This document shows positions 38,194 to 49,416 of a stretch of DNA of 64,000 nucleotides, in pieces. The DNA is from Raphanus sativus (Eukaryota > Streptophyta > Magnoliopsida > Brassicales > Brassicaceae). Below the pieces are notes generated by a model that had not been told where the DNA came from, did not search any database, and saw nothing but the letters and a program-made list of their open reading frames with translations. Position 1 is the first letter of the stretch. Each line of letters begins with the position of its first letter. A program made the translations under genes and the position numbers. The DNA is taken from the NCBI RefSeq assembly GCF_000801105.2, contig NC_079512.1, forward strand, positions 26,429,848-26,493,847. Direction: 5' to 3'.

Positions 38194-38605
38194 ATGGCTA
38201 AAGAGAGATCATATGTAATTGCTCTTCTTCTTCTATCTCTGCTTCTGTGTCTTTCATCTCAATCTCAAGTTGGTGTTGCCGAGGCCAAACGTCACACACG
38301 TATATGTCACATAATGACGAAGTCTTTTTTTTTTGTGTATAGTCGCTACCAGGTATTCAGATTCTCGATGCGTCAATAAGATTTTCCCAAGTCAACTACC
38401 AAGTAAATTTCTGTGCCAATTTTTTTCTACAAAAAACAAATAGTCGTAAATAAATCGTCCGTACACGGTATGGTCAAGTTTGCTGAGGGGTGCCAGTGAT
38501 AAAGAGCCTAATCATATGAACTTGCACGTCTTGTTTTAAATCTCAGAACCTGAAAAGACAATGGCTACACCGCACTCGAAGTCACCCAAAGGAAAAAGAG
38601 CATAA
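38194..38605 (+). CDS. Small secreted peptide precursor, copy C (SCOOP-like candidate)
   Basis: Exons 38194-38299, 38343-38402 and 38547-38605 total 225 nt, 74 residues. Signal peptide MAKERSYVIALLLLSLLLCL, SSQSQVGVAEAKRHT, a diverged middle (RYSDSRCVNKIFPSQLP) and the C-terminus TPHSKSPKGKRA. The first intron is shortened to 43 bp, below the usual plant minimum of about 60-70 nt, which may hamper splicing; without splicing the frame reads on to a stop near 38379 and loses the C-terminal motif. Signal peptide and SxS-basic tail are still kept. Confidence 0.6.
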
Positions 38606-38735
38606 ATGCTAAAATGAAGTTTTAAAAAAAACGGGGAGTACAAGAAGAGTCAACTTTATAATTGTGTAACCGTTAAAAGTCTATTCATGGACTTGCTTAT
38701 ACGTTGAGCAAAAAAAGGACTTGCTTATACATAAA

Positions 38736-40218
38736 TCTATATATATAAAAGAGAGTTGAATCTCTCCTGCTGACACATCAGCGTCCACGTCAGAAATTAG
38801 AAGTCTCACGAGTTGACACATCAGATACGCACCGTATCACTTAAACTTTGTTCTTTCGAAATGGGCTTTGCAGTGGGCTTCGTCCAGCACAAATGAAATG
38901 CTCTTCGGCACTAGACCCATCGACACTGTTCTACGGAATCCCTAAACAGATGTTCTCCTTCGTGTTCTTCGTCTGTTTTCATTTGGCGCTGAGACTTTCT
39001 AGATTCTATAACGGTGTTTGTGGTTTAATCTTAAATCGTCTTTATTCTCCATCCCACTACGAATCAACCTATTGCGCTCTTCGTCTGCTAGATCCTTATA
39101 TATATAAACCTCCGATGCATCGTTTCTGGCAAAATCTATAATCTTCCGGAGATCGCGATCTCTTCATCTCTCTGAAAAAGGCAGCGTCTTGTGGGGTTAG
39201 CAAGCTATTCGTCGGCGAGTAGGTGAGGCCAGCGACCATTGGCATTACCCGGAGCAACCACAACTTCAAGTTTTCTGACTATACAATGTCCATATGCTTA
39301 TGGATATTCTCAAACCTTAGATATATTATCACATATATAAGATACTCCAATTTTTCTTTTTCTTTTCCAGCTTTAAAATACTCCAAATTTTGTGAGGCTC
39401 ATAATCCGTTCGTGGAATATAATTATTTATTTTATGGTTATAGTTTAACTTGCAAATTTATGATTATAAATACAAACAAAAGTAATTTAAAAATATATAT
39501 TATATTTTAACTATGTTTTCACAAATGAAATTTCTATAAGTTCTATATGTATTAATGCTTTTAAAAATATTAATAAACTTTAATATAAATATAAATCACT
39601 GTTATAGAATAACTTATAAAATCCAATCAAATGAAATAGAAGATTAATCTTATTTCTTCTAAGAATAGGAATAGATGAAGTAGAATAAAAAAACTTATAT
39701 GATGTATAAATCTTTATAATTACACATTGTGAATGATATAGATGATATAAAAGGGAAAAACATTGACAATACAAGTTAGATCAAATATAAATAAACAAAT
39801 AAAACATATTTGGATATTCTCATTTCTAAAATAAAACTATACTGTATAGGAAAATTGGTCAATTGTAATAAAATTATGTTTTCATCAAACTAAAAACCCA
39901 CAACAAAAAATATAAATAATAATTATAATAGTATGGTCTCACAACATATACATCAAATAAAAATTAGAACACATCACATTAAAATAAGTATATATTAAAT
40001 GTTAAACAAAATAAAAATAGACATTTTAAACTAAATATTTATAGTATACATATATAGATATAATTATGTTTAAATATTTTAAAAATATATAACTGGTCCG
40101 GATCCGGATATACATGCCTAAAATTTCAGTATCCAGATCTTAATGTTTTTAATTTGTATATTAGCCGTTGAAATTATTTTATAGTTCACATCCCGCCCGT
40201 AGGGCGGGCCGACCCTAG
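38736..40218 (+). mobile_element. Non-autonomous Helitron
   Basis: Begins TCTATATATATAAAAGAGAG after A (38735) and ends with a hairpin CCCGCCCGTAGGGCGGG (40194-40210) followed by CCGACCCTAG and T (40219): 5'-TC, hairpin, CTAG-3', inserted between A and T. About 1.48 kb with no Rep/helicase frame. Unit B carries the uninterrupted site (ACTTGCTATGTTAAATAAAC at 33040-33060), which supports both ends. Inside are a TATATATATAAACC box (about 39098-39111) and a GC-richer stretch 38820-39260 that may be captured host sequence; its origin is not recognised. Confidence 0.85.
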
Positions 40219-40339
40219 TGTTACATAAAACAAGATCTATTCCAAAAACCTAAGTGGACTTTTAACCTAAAAAGAAATATAGTTTTCAGTTATGTTCTTT
40301 TTTTGGCCAAATCTGTTGAAAACCGAGAAACTGTTAAAT

Positions 40340-41005
40340 CAATAAATATAGGGTTGCTATAAAACCTGAAGTGGCTCTTGAAAAGGGTAGGAGTGAAAGT
40401 AGGATTGAAGCAAACAGTGAAGGAAGTGAAACACATGAGTTACTTTTTACAGATGAGATGAATGATGAGCTGATGGAAGAGTCATGTAAAGGAGACGGAC
40501 ACCTAAAAGGAAACTAAACTCATTACATGGAAAAGCGAAATTGCACAGAGCATAATCTAACACGATGAAAGAATCATCTGTGGGAAGTGAAGAATGCAGC
40601 ATATAAAACACTTTGGGAATGTCAAACCGAAGCATGCAGCAATATCGATCATTGCTCTAGAGTAACCTACGATCCCTTTCTTTTCACACTTTGGAAAAAA
40701 ACGCTAATACGAGGATCATGAAACTAAACGTTGGTTTTGGAGAGCAAGAGCTATTACAAAGTTAGGTTACTATATCAGTATCTACGTTAGTGCAACAATA
40801 TCTTGAAGAATGTGTATAATTTTCATATAAATATTTGATTGAAATAACAAGAATTTGCCTACCAATGAAACGTTGATGATGCTAAGAAACTATTAACACT
40901 CTACAATCTTTTTTCTCACTCCTAAGAAAACAAAGATGATTGAGAACTTCTCCCTAACACATCACCACCACACAGACCAAAAACCTTGTACTCTCTTTTC
41001 CTTTT
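40340..41005. other. Unit C tail and ATAF2 3' flank
   Basis: 40219-40340 is the end of unit C after the Helitron. 40350-40800 has no protein-like frame that I recognise. 40806-41005 is the ATAF2 3' UTR, the template of the three antisense fragments to the left. Confidence 0.5.
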
Positions 41006-42046
41006 TCACCCCTGTGGACCAAAACTCCAATTCAAGAACGGTTTCTGCTCTTGCGTGTCCTGCCAGGAGTTGAAATAATCAGTAGAAGGCTGGTACAAGA
41101 ACTGAGGGACAAAAGCAGCTTCACTCTGCAACAAGTCCATGGAACCACCACCAAACATGGAAGTATCAAAAGCATTCTCAAGCTCTCCCCACTTAGGCTC
41201 GCTCTGAACCTCCCGTGCATCCGGTGACACCACGCGACCCCCCGAGCTGCTCGAATCATCCTCTTGCAGTGTCGGGTAACTCGAGACCGACGTATCAAAA
41301 GGCGACGATGAGTGATCCGTGATAGTCCTCGGTTTCTCATCAGCAGGGTAGTATTTCTCCATGGTTCCTTTCTTGTTGTATATTCGACATAACACCCAAT
41401 CATCAAGCTGTTAACAAAAAAAAAAAAATTTAATAATCAAAATCATCATCATGACATTCAGACAAGAAGTGTTTGAAAAAAAAAAAAGACATTCAGACAA
41501 GAAAAAAAAACAGAACATACTCGTAGGTTGTTCTTTTTGTGAACAGAAGCCGATCTATCGACATTAGCGAGACGATACTCGTGCATAATCCAATTCGTTT
41601 TAATCCCTTTTGGAGCTTTCCCAGCGTAGAACACGAGCGCTTTCTTTATACCCAACGTCTTCGGTTTACCGATCGGTTTATCAGCTCCGGTGGCTTTCCA
41701 ATAACCGGAACCTGCTGCCCGGTTAGGACGCGAACCGTTTGGGTATTTCCTGTCTCGGGGGGAGAAGAAGTACCACTCTTTCTCTCCGTACAGAGACATC
41801 TCTGTAAGATAGAACAAATCTGTAAGATAAAAAAAAAAGACAGATTTTTTTTTGCTGGAAAATAATTAGAAAGACATTAGAATTACCTGGAAGCTCCCAA
41901 GGATTGAACTTGTAGAGATCGATCTCGGCGATAACCGGAGCTGAGATCTGCTCCGACGCGCATTTCCGGCAAAGGTAGAAATTCACAAGCTCTTCGTCCG
42001 TTGGGTGGAATCGGAATCCTGCTGGTAAGTTTAGCTCTGCTTTCAT
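41006..42046 (-). CDS. ATAF2: NAC transcription factor ATAF2 (ANAC081)
   Basis: Three exons: 42046-41887, 41801-41521 and 41407-41006; 843 nt, 280 residues. NAC subdomains in order: [19 protein letters not shown] (A), [20 protein letters not shown] (B), [20 protein letters not shown] (C), [18 protein letters not shown] with [15 protein letters not shown] (D), and [12 protein letters not shown] with [14 protein letters not shown] (E). Intron 1 splits WELP/EMS as in ATAF-group genes. The C-terminal activation region is Ser/Asp-rich and ends [14 protein letters not shown]2 is a wound- and pathogen-responsive regulator of defence, auxin and brassinosteroid metabolism. Its left neighbours are three antisense copies of its own 3' end beside secreted-peptide genes. 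Gene order places it at the Arabidopsis ATAF2 locus. Confidence 0.97.
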
Positions 42047-45000
42047 TCTTCGAAAAAAAGTCTCCTCTTTTTTTTTTTTTTGTTACTTGCTCGCTCTTCA
42101 AGATCTGTGGTTGGTTGGGTCTGGTGAAGATTGGAATTCGAGGAGATGAGAGTGAGGCGACCAAGGTTTTTATAAGGACGAGAATTAATCGCGGAGAGGG
42201 ATATTGATTAACACGAGGGAGGGAGATTTTTTTGAGCACGTGCGGCAAAAGCGGCCGTTTTCTTTTCTAACGCTGACGGCAGCCAGCGGGGGGGCGTACG
42301 TGGCCTAGTGTTAGTGGATGGTCGACTTAACGAGAGCAGTGGTGTCGTCATTGCTTGCGTCACCCGCACCTTTTGTAGATTGTTTGACCGACCTCATGTG
42401 TCAACAACACCTTAATCCCCTGCTTCACAGTGTACCTTATCCATTTTGTTCTTTCACTTATTAAGCTAGGTTTTTTTTTTTTGAAAAAGAACTTATTAAT
42501 GTTGGTCATGAAATATTTGAAACTTTTAAAACAATTATAGAATGAGGAGTAAATAATCAAATACATTAACTATATTTATTGATTGTTTTGAGGTTATATT
42601 TATTAACTATTTAAATTGTGGAGATCGAATATTTCATCCCGCTATTTAAATTCATCCTAAATAAGATTATTTATGGGTGTAACTAGTAAAAAATAAAGAA
42701 TTTGTGGAATTAAAATAAATTGAATACAAGGAATGAAATACAGAAAAAATGGAATGAAATTTATTACATTCATTCATGATCAAATTTATTATGAAATAAT
42801 TATCTTTATATCTTTTCTATTTAGTTTTGGAATTGATAGAATAACATTTCATTCTATTCATGTTAAATGGTGAAAAAATTATGGAATAAATGAAATAAAT
42901 CATTTCACATCATTTCGTTCCAAAAATCAATAATCGAGTTGTAGCTTATGTCTTTTATTATTTGTTTTTCTTTTGTGGGAACAATAAATTTCCTCAGCAG
43001 CCATACTTTATTATATTGAAATGAAAAAATTAAAACAATATTGTTAAAGATGGCTGGAGAGAAGTCAGCATTGCTTGTAGTGGAAGTTTTGGGCGTGACT
43101 TGTGACTGGACCAGTCGATGATAAAACTACGGTGGGCTTCGCCGCAGTATATAGCAACTTCCTCCTTGAGCAAAGCTCGCGTCATGACTCATGGTGGATG
43201 ACGTCGTCAAACATTGAATTGTCGATTTGTAGTATAGTTGCAATCGCCAATCATAGTCACACACTCGCGGCTTCTTTTTTTTCTGTTCCTTACATAATCT
43301 GTATATTAAAATAGATTTCTCGACTTATATTGTATTTGTTTGATATGTTCTCTGATAAGTATGTTTTAGCTTTTTAAATGCACATGAAATCTCTTCTATG
43401 TGAAAATCTTTAAAATGAAAGTTGAGGTGGGTGTGTATTAGAGACTGACGTGGGCGTGCTCCCCGTTTAATGATCATTACTTACGTTTCTTATCATTTAT
43501 GAATGATTATGTTCTCTTCAAGTTGGTATTATTTAAGATATGGTCTTTCATCTTAGTATTAGAACTCCAATGAATAACACGAAATTTGGTCAGACAAGAC
43601 TTTTTGTCAGTTATGATTTTTATTTATTGATATAATAATGTAGATATTTGTATAAGTCGTATCGTTTTATACACATAGTTTTATTATAATAATTAAGTGC
43701 AACGAAGACTTGTATTATGCAAGAAAAAAGAACTTATATTAATCATGTATTCCTAATTGCCTCCCCATTTGTACATAGGAACATTAATATTGGGAATTAA
43801 TCAGATGCGAATTCAAGTAGAGTTAACTGATTGTAACTTGTAAAAGTTCAGCCATTTGTAACAGTTTAGGAAGATTCATATATATTTTTTCTCCAAAATT
43901 TGTTTAACTATAACAACTTCAAAAACCTAATAACATGAGTAAGAACTTAGAGAATTATATACCTGAGTCCTGATAACATCGTATTATAATAGAGTTACAT
44001 AACCAATGGGAATAAAATACTATGGGTCTAACTTGTGATTAAGGAATAAAACCTAGTGAAGTGAATTTTTCACTATTTATAATTTGTTTTACTATTTATA
44101 AGAAATAGTTTCCTTTCCATTTCTACTCATTCTTTTTACTATAAAGGAATATACAACAAATTTGTTCCTTACTAAAATTTGTTTTCTCTATTATATGATA
44201 GTCACTAATTAGACTCTACGTAATAAAAAAAGAAATTATTGAAACAGAAATTTACAAGAAACATTAAAATTCACCAATAAAATAAGGTAGAGTGCTTAAA
44301 AGTTAAAACAAACCCTTGACTATTATAAGATGTGTCTTACCCCTAATCATAATGGATGAACAAGTTGTTTATTGTCGTTTTGGGTGGTAACAATCAAGTT
44401 TTAAAAGTAAAAGATACGAGTCATAGGACCAATAGAATAATATCGTTTTTCCTATTACAAAAATCAGGTAAATTGTATCTGGACTTGATCCGAATTTGGC
44501 ATTATATATATCGAGATATCGACTTCATACTTTTTTGCAGTTGTTTGTTTAAGTCGTTGTGTGAATTGAAATAGGAAGCTTCATGGAGCTTGATGTTATA
44601 GCTGCCTAACTTGACCTAAAACATATAATATATACTTTCTTTTGTGGTGGATTACTACTTTATGTGTTCTGTCGTATTTACTTTTTTTGGGGAATATGCT
44701 TAAGAAGTTGGATAAGGAGACAACTGGGACCTCACTGTCGAAACTTAGAGCATATCTTTAACAACATGCAGGATCGCATATATACTATTCATATGACTAC
44801 TTGTCTTATTCGATGATATAGTATTTACATATGTTGTGTGTAAAAAGTAAAAGCATTACTATTGGACATTTATTTTGAAACCGTGGATTGTGTTCTAGAA
44901 TTTCATTGAGTATTGTTGAGTTTATGATATATAGATTGCGACTTCTGAACTTGCTAATTTTGCAAATCTGAAAACTATTTCTCACCGTTTTGTTCTTTTC

Positions 45001-45410
45001 TATCAATTGTCGATACTAATGGGCCATGTTTGTCTCTCTTTTTTCTGTTGATCAGTTGTTGCAGCAATTTAATAATAACAGGCCAAGTTTGGGTCATTAT
45101 GTAAACGGGTTGGTAGCTGGGAATCTGCAGATCAACATGAGACTCGATTTCTCTGGGGTTGCTAAAGCAATGCGTTTGAATGGTTTATGATTTCGTTCCT
45201 CTAAAAATAATATAGTGAGTTAAAGAAAGGAAGCATTTTAGATGGTTTAGATAAAAGAGAGATCACTCAATAGTCAAAAAAAGCTGTCCACTCAGCAGAG
45301 ATGTATAGATAGATGCCTTCCTCGTGCACGCAATTATTCAGTAATCAGAGGGTTAACAACAGTTTCTTACAGACGAAAAATATGATTGTTTCAGGTATCG
45401 AGGGAGTTCA
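42047..45410. other. Long intergenic region, site of the synteny gap
   Basis: First ~200 bp (to 42240) is ATAF2 5' UTR and promoter. 42640-42930 is a transposon-like AT-rich stretch rich in GGAATGAAAT / ATTTCATTC inverted repeats, probably a MITE remnant. 43080-43320 is GC-richer with no recognised protein. The rest to 45300 is AT-rich and featureless. No gene is supported in this 3.3 kb. Confidence 0.45.
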
Positions 45411-46145
45411 TCAACCAGCAGATGCTCGAGTAGCTTCCTGTGCTGAGGTTGTGCTGTTTGATGATGCAGCCACCGCTTCACGCTCCATCCGGATTCGCTC
45501 TCTCTATACAAATTCAATGTAAACAACAGAGAAACAATATCAAAAAAAAAAGAAGAAGAAGAAGCCAAAGTTAGTGAGAGATTGACATGAGATGCACAAA
45601 AAAGAGTTAGAAGAAGAGCGTGTATAATGATGCAGCAGCGTGATCCAATTTGCTAATTTAGTAATTGCAGTGCTGGGATCATAATTCATCAGACCAATGC
45701 AAATAACCAACTGATCCAAAGATGGTTAGCTCCCATGACCTCTAAACAGCTAAGTGACAAGACTGATATACAACGCTACTGCTAATACTAGCTCAAGAAT
45801 TTGGCTCTCGTGTCAAAAAAACATGAAGTATATTGTAATATAAGACAATATATGACATGAAAAAACACGCCCTGAAAGACTTCCACTAGGATGGAAACCA
45901 TACACAGACACAAGAGAGATTCACGTCCTTAAGAAAGGTTTATCTACACACTAGGAGACATTAACGAAAACAGAAAGTGATCAATGCCAAAAAAACGAAA
46001 AGAAGATGGAGAAGAAACATACCCTTCTCTCCCAGTAGGGCAAGAAGCAGACGAAGTCATAGACAGGAGTGATGGTTTGCACCAAAACAGCGTTGATTCC
46101 AGTGAAAAGCAAGAGTCCCGTCAGAGGCCTTGTTCTGTGTGGCAT
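45411..46145 (-). CDS. Small single-pass membrane protein, 71 aa
   Basis: Two coding exons, 46145-46023 and 45503-45411, give MPHRTRPLTGLLLFTGINAV LVQTITPVYD.. then RERIRMEREA and a Ser/Ala/Thr-rich tail to TGA. Residues 9-36 are hydrophobic and can span a membrane, then YWERRRERIRMER is strongly basic. The intron (GTATGT...TATAG) is 519 bp. A 5' UTR intron is likely (CGTCGTAAGT donor on the minus strand near 46540). A gene of this kind lies beside SRT2 in Arabidopsis (At5g09225, from memory); function unknown. It is head to head with the sirtuin. Confidence 0.7.
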
Positions 46146-46639
46146 CTCTTTCTTCCAAACCCTTTAAGAAATTTTCAGCTCAGTGAAAAAATCATTAGTT
46201 AACATCTCTATCTCTCACAGTCAAGACTATCCTAACTTATCTTATCAAAACATCATCAAATTAAAAGAGCGACGCAAAGCTTTTACTAGTAAGCTAAGCA
46301 GATATAGTGAAGATTGATTCTCAAGATGTTAACACATTCTTGTAGTAGAAACACACCAAAGAAGAAAGCGAACGCTAAAAGATCACTGACTGATTGAGAG
46401 GAACCAGAAGAAAAGAAATAAAACAGAAGCTAGTGGAACATAATCGAATCATTTCTGAAATCAAAACGTACAGAATCAAAACATTTAACAATTTAACTGA
46501 GAACAATTCGAAAAAAATGGAGTATTGACTTACGACGGGAGATTCTTCGAAAAGTCGTCAGGCGACGGAGAGGGATCTTCGGTGGCGCGACGAGGCGGAG
46601 TTCTTTTGAGCAAATTAGGTCTCTGTTTGTTTGGTTCCC

Positions 46640-47182
46640 GAAACGACACCGTTTAGTTTTAAGTGAAATGTAACGGTGGATAAGCGCGCAACGTGGCTTC
46701 TTACTCATCCAAGAATGAGTTCCTAACGTCCGATCGTTGTTGCCACCTCTTCTTCGTTTCTTTTTTTGTTTCTGCAGATTTTTTTTTTTTTAAACAAAAA
46801 ATTGAATAAGAAATCTCGTTTGTTTCATCCGCCATTAACGACCTCTCAAGGTATATATCTCCGGAGATATAACTCTATACGTTATTGTTTTGTTCAATTT
46901 CAATCGTTGATTAGTTTGTTTTATTGTTCAAACCTGCAAGCTTCTCTTTTTTTTTTTTCCTTTGGTCTCCTTACAGAACTTACTGTCGGTGATTTATTGA
47001 TGTCTCGGTTTCGTTCTTTAGTAGTGCCATTTCTGTCTAGATCACTTTTCTCTCTCTCTCTGTGTTTCAATGCTTAGGATGGATCCTACATCACTATTTT
47101 TTTGTATTACATTTCTCTGTAGAATGTGTTGATTGGTTTCCTGAGGATACGATTGTTAATTAGAGGTTTTCTTCTTTGAGCA
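46640..47182. promoter_or_regulatory. Short bidirectional promoter region and SRT2 5' UTR
   Basis: The leftward membrane-protein gene probably starts near 46550-46640 and the rightward SRT2 transcript soon after 46730, so both share a promoter of a few hundred bases at most. T- and A-rich tracts at 46757-46800 and 46947-46960 belong to the SRT2 leader. ORFs here show no protein similarity. Confidence 0.4.
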
Positions 47183-49105
47183 ATGATAAGAGCGTTGGGA
47201 GGTGTTGCTACAGGCAAGTATTTGAGAAACATCCTGATGTGATTTTTCTTCCGTACCTATATGCAATGAGTTAGTGTGTTTCAAACGTGTTATTTTTTTT
47301 TTTTTTCTTCAGACATGTTCACCATGTGTCAACCACTTAGGTCTAGAGGAAACTTGGTGATGCTGTTTAAAGGATGTAGACGGTTTGTGAGAACAACATG
47401 CCGAGTTTCAATCCCTGGTGGTTCTTTGGGGAATGAATTAAAGGCACCTCCGAGGTTTCTTAGGGATAAAAAGATAGTTCCAGATGCTGATCCTCCTCAT
47501 AAGGAAGATATCCATAAGCTGTATCAACTTTTTGAGCAAAGGTTGTTATTCCTATACTTATCTTTTTTCACAAGTGAAGTGAGCATATAAATATATATGA
47601 TCTTTTTAAAAAAAAAATCTAATGGCTTTCTTCTTCTCTTGTCTAGTAAAAGACTCACCATCTTGACTGGAGCTGGGATTAGCACTGAATGTGGCATCCC
47701 TGATTATAGAAGGTTATTCTTGTTCTTTCATTTAGTCATTTGGTCTTGTCTGCTCTGATCAAGATTCTTTATTTACATGTTCCCTTTTATTACATACATC
47801 TCCGGTTCTGTTTTGTAATAAACTTTTTTGACGTGGCTTGATTGTTTTGTGCAGTCCCAATGGAGCATACAGTTCTGGTTTCAAGCCAATTACCCATCAG
47901 GTGATCTGAAGGGCAAGATTGAAGTCAGTTGAAAAAAAAATTGATTTCTTTCTTAATTTACTGTATGCAACCTCTTTGCCACAGGAATTCACTCGATCAA
48001 GCCGATCTCGTAGGCGGTATTGGGCAAGGAGTTATGCTGGATGGAGACGGTTCACTGCAGCACAACCAGGTCCAGCTCACACTGCTTTAGCATCACTAGA
48101 GAGAGCTGGACGAATTAATTGTATCATAACACAAAACGTTGACAGGTAAACTTATCACCTCCTCCTCTCTTCTCTGTTGGATGTTGTTGACTCTAAGCTC
48201 TTAAGTTTTTTTTAGGTTGCATCATCGTGCTGGGAGTGATCCGCTTGAATTACACGGCACAGTATATACTGTTATGTGCTTAGACTGTGGCTTCTCTTTT
48301 CCCCGAGACTCGTTTCAGGATCAGCTAAAAGCTCTCAATCCTAAGGTCAGTGATCCTAAGGTCACTAACATAATGTGTATATCTCACAAAGTTACAACGT
48401 TTTTGTTGTTCTTACTCTAGTGGGCAGAAGCTTTAGAAAGTATTGATCATGGAGAACCAGGATCAGAGAAGACCTTTGGCATGAAACAAAGACCTGATGG
48501 TGATATTGAGATTGACGAGAAGTTTTGGGAAGAAAGTTTTCATATACCAGTTTGCGAGAAATGCGAAGGAGTACTAAAACCTGATGTAAGATCGTTTTCA
48601 TACCTGAGATAGAGACAAAGCATTTGTTTTCTGTTTCTCGTTATAGTTTGGTTTTTCTTTAAAAGGTTATCTTCTTTGGAGACAATATCCCAAAGGAAAG
48701 AGCTGCTCAAGCAATGGAAGCTGCGAAACAGAGCGATGGATTTCTAGTGTTGGGTTCGTCTTTGATGACAATGTCCGCTTTTCGTCTCGTCAGGTAATGC
48801 GAGAGTATAGTCTCTTTAACTTTTTTTTGTTTTGGTTTTGAGTTTGTATCTCATTGAGAAGCATCTGTCCTTTTTGCAGAGCGGCTCATGAAGCTGGTGC
48901 AGTGACTGCAATTGTAAATATTGGCGTTACCAGAGCTGATGACATTGTTCCTTTGAAAATCAGTGCAAGGGTTGGTGAAGTAAGATTATTATAGTGTCTA
49001 TTCTCATCTTTATCCTTCAAAATAGCTTATCATTCCTTGGTCTGGTTGGTGCAGATATTACCCAGAGTTCTTGATGTGGGATCACTCGGTGTTCCAGCTC
49101 TATAG
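47183..49105 (+). CDS. SRT2: Sirtuin NAD-dependent deacylase, SRT2 (class II)
   Basis: Ten exons: 47183-47213, 47313-47541, 47647-47712, 47855-47900, 47985-48145, 48216-48345, 48421-48585, 48666-48793, 48880-48979 and 49055-49105; 1107 nt, 368 residues. The start at 47183 (MIRALGGVATD) needs a GC-AG first intron (CAG|GCAAGT), which keeps the frame. NAD-binding motif LTGAGISTECGIPDYRS, catalytic ITQNVDRLHHRAGS, His in LELHGTVY, zinc site CLDC (exon 6) with CEKC (exon 7), and VIFFGDNIP, LVLGSSL follow. SIRT4-like class II enzyme; in Arabidopsis SRT2 acts in mitochondria and nucleus, with roles in carrier regulation and defence. The N-terminal ~50 residues are basic and could be a mitochondrial presequence. 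Confidence 0.95.
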
Positions 49106-49416
49106 GACAATATGTTCACGAACCAGAGGTTGATCAATTAAGTGACTATGATTAATCAATTGTGTAATGCATGCTTCAATTCCTGTAATCTCTATCTTTT
49201 CAAGTTGTAATTTTCAACAGAAAAAATAAAAGAGTAATTATCGTTTTTAATGCATTTCATTGACGTCCAACCCAAACCTTGTCTGAACCAAAAGCGATAA
49301 GCAGAACATGGTGTTCTGTCAATGTCATAAAGCTTTAGAAGATCCAAAAAAACATCAAAAACACTGAGTCATCATCTTCTACTAGACTTTACTACTAATT
49401 ATACAAACTTTTAAAG

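Noticed and set aside
43081..43320. Possible exon in a GC-richer island
   Set aside because: 70-codon frame with no recognised motif and no plausible partner exons.
44356..44574. 72-codon frame in the long spacer
   Set aside because: No ATG-context, domain or splice signal support; AT-rich chance frame.
45353..45568. 71-codon minus-strand frame MASSSSFFF
   Set aside because: It is a shifted frame over exon 2 of the real small membrane protein, with a different splice-consistent frame preferred.
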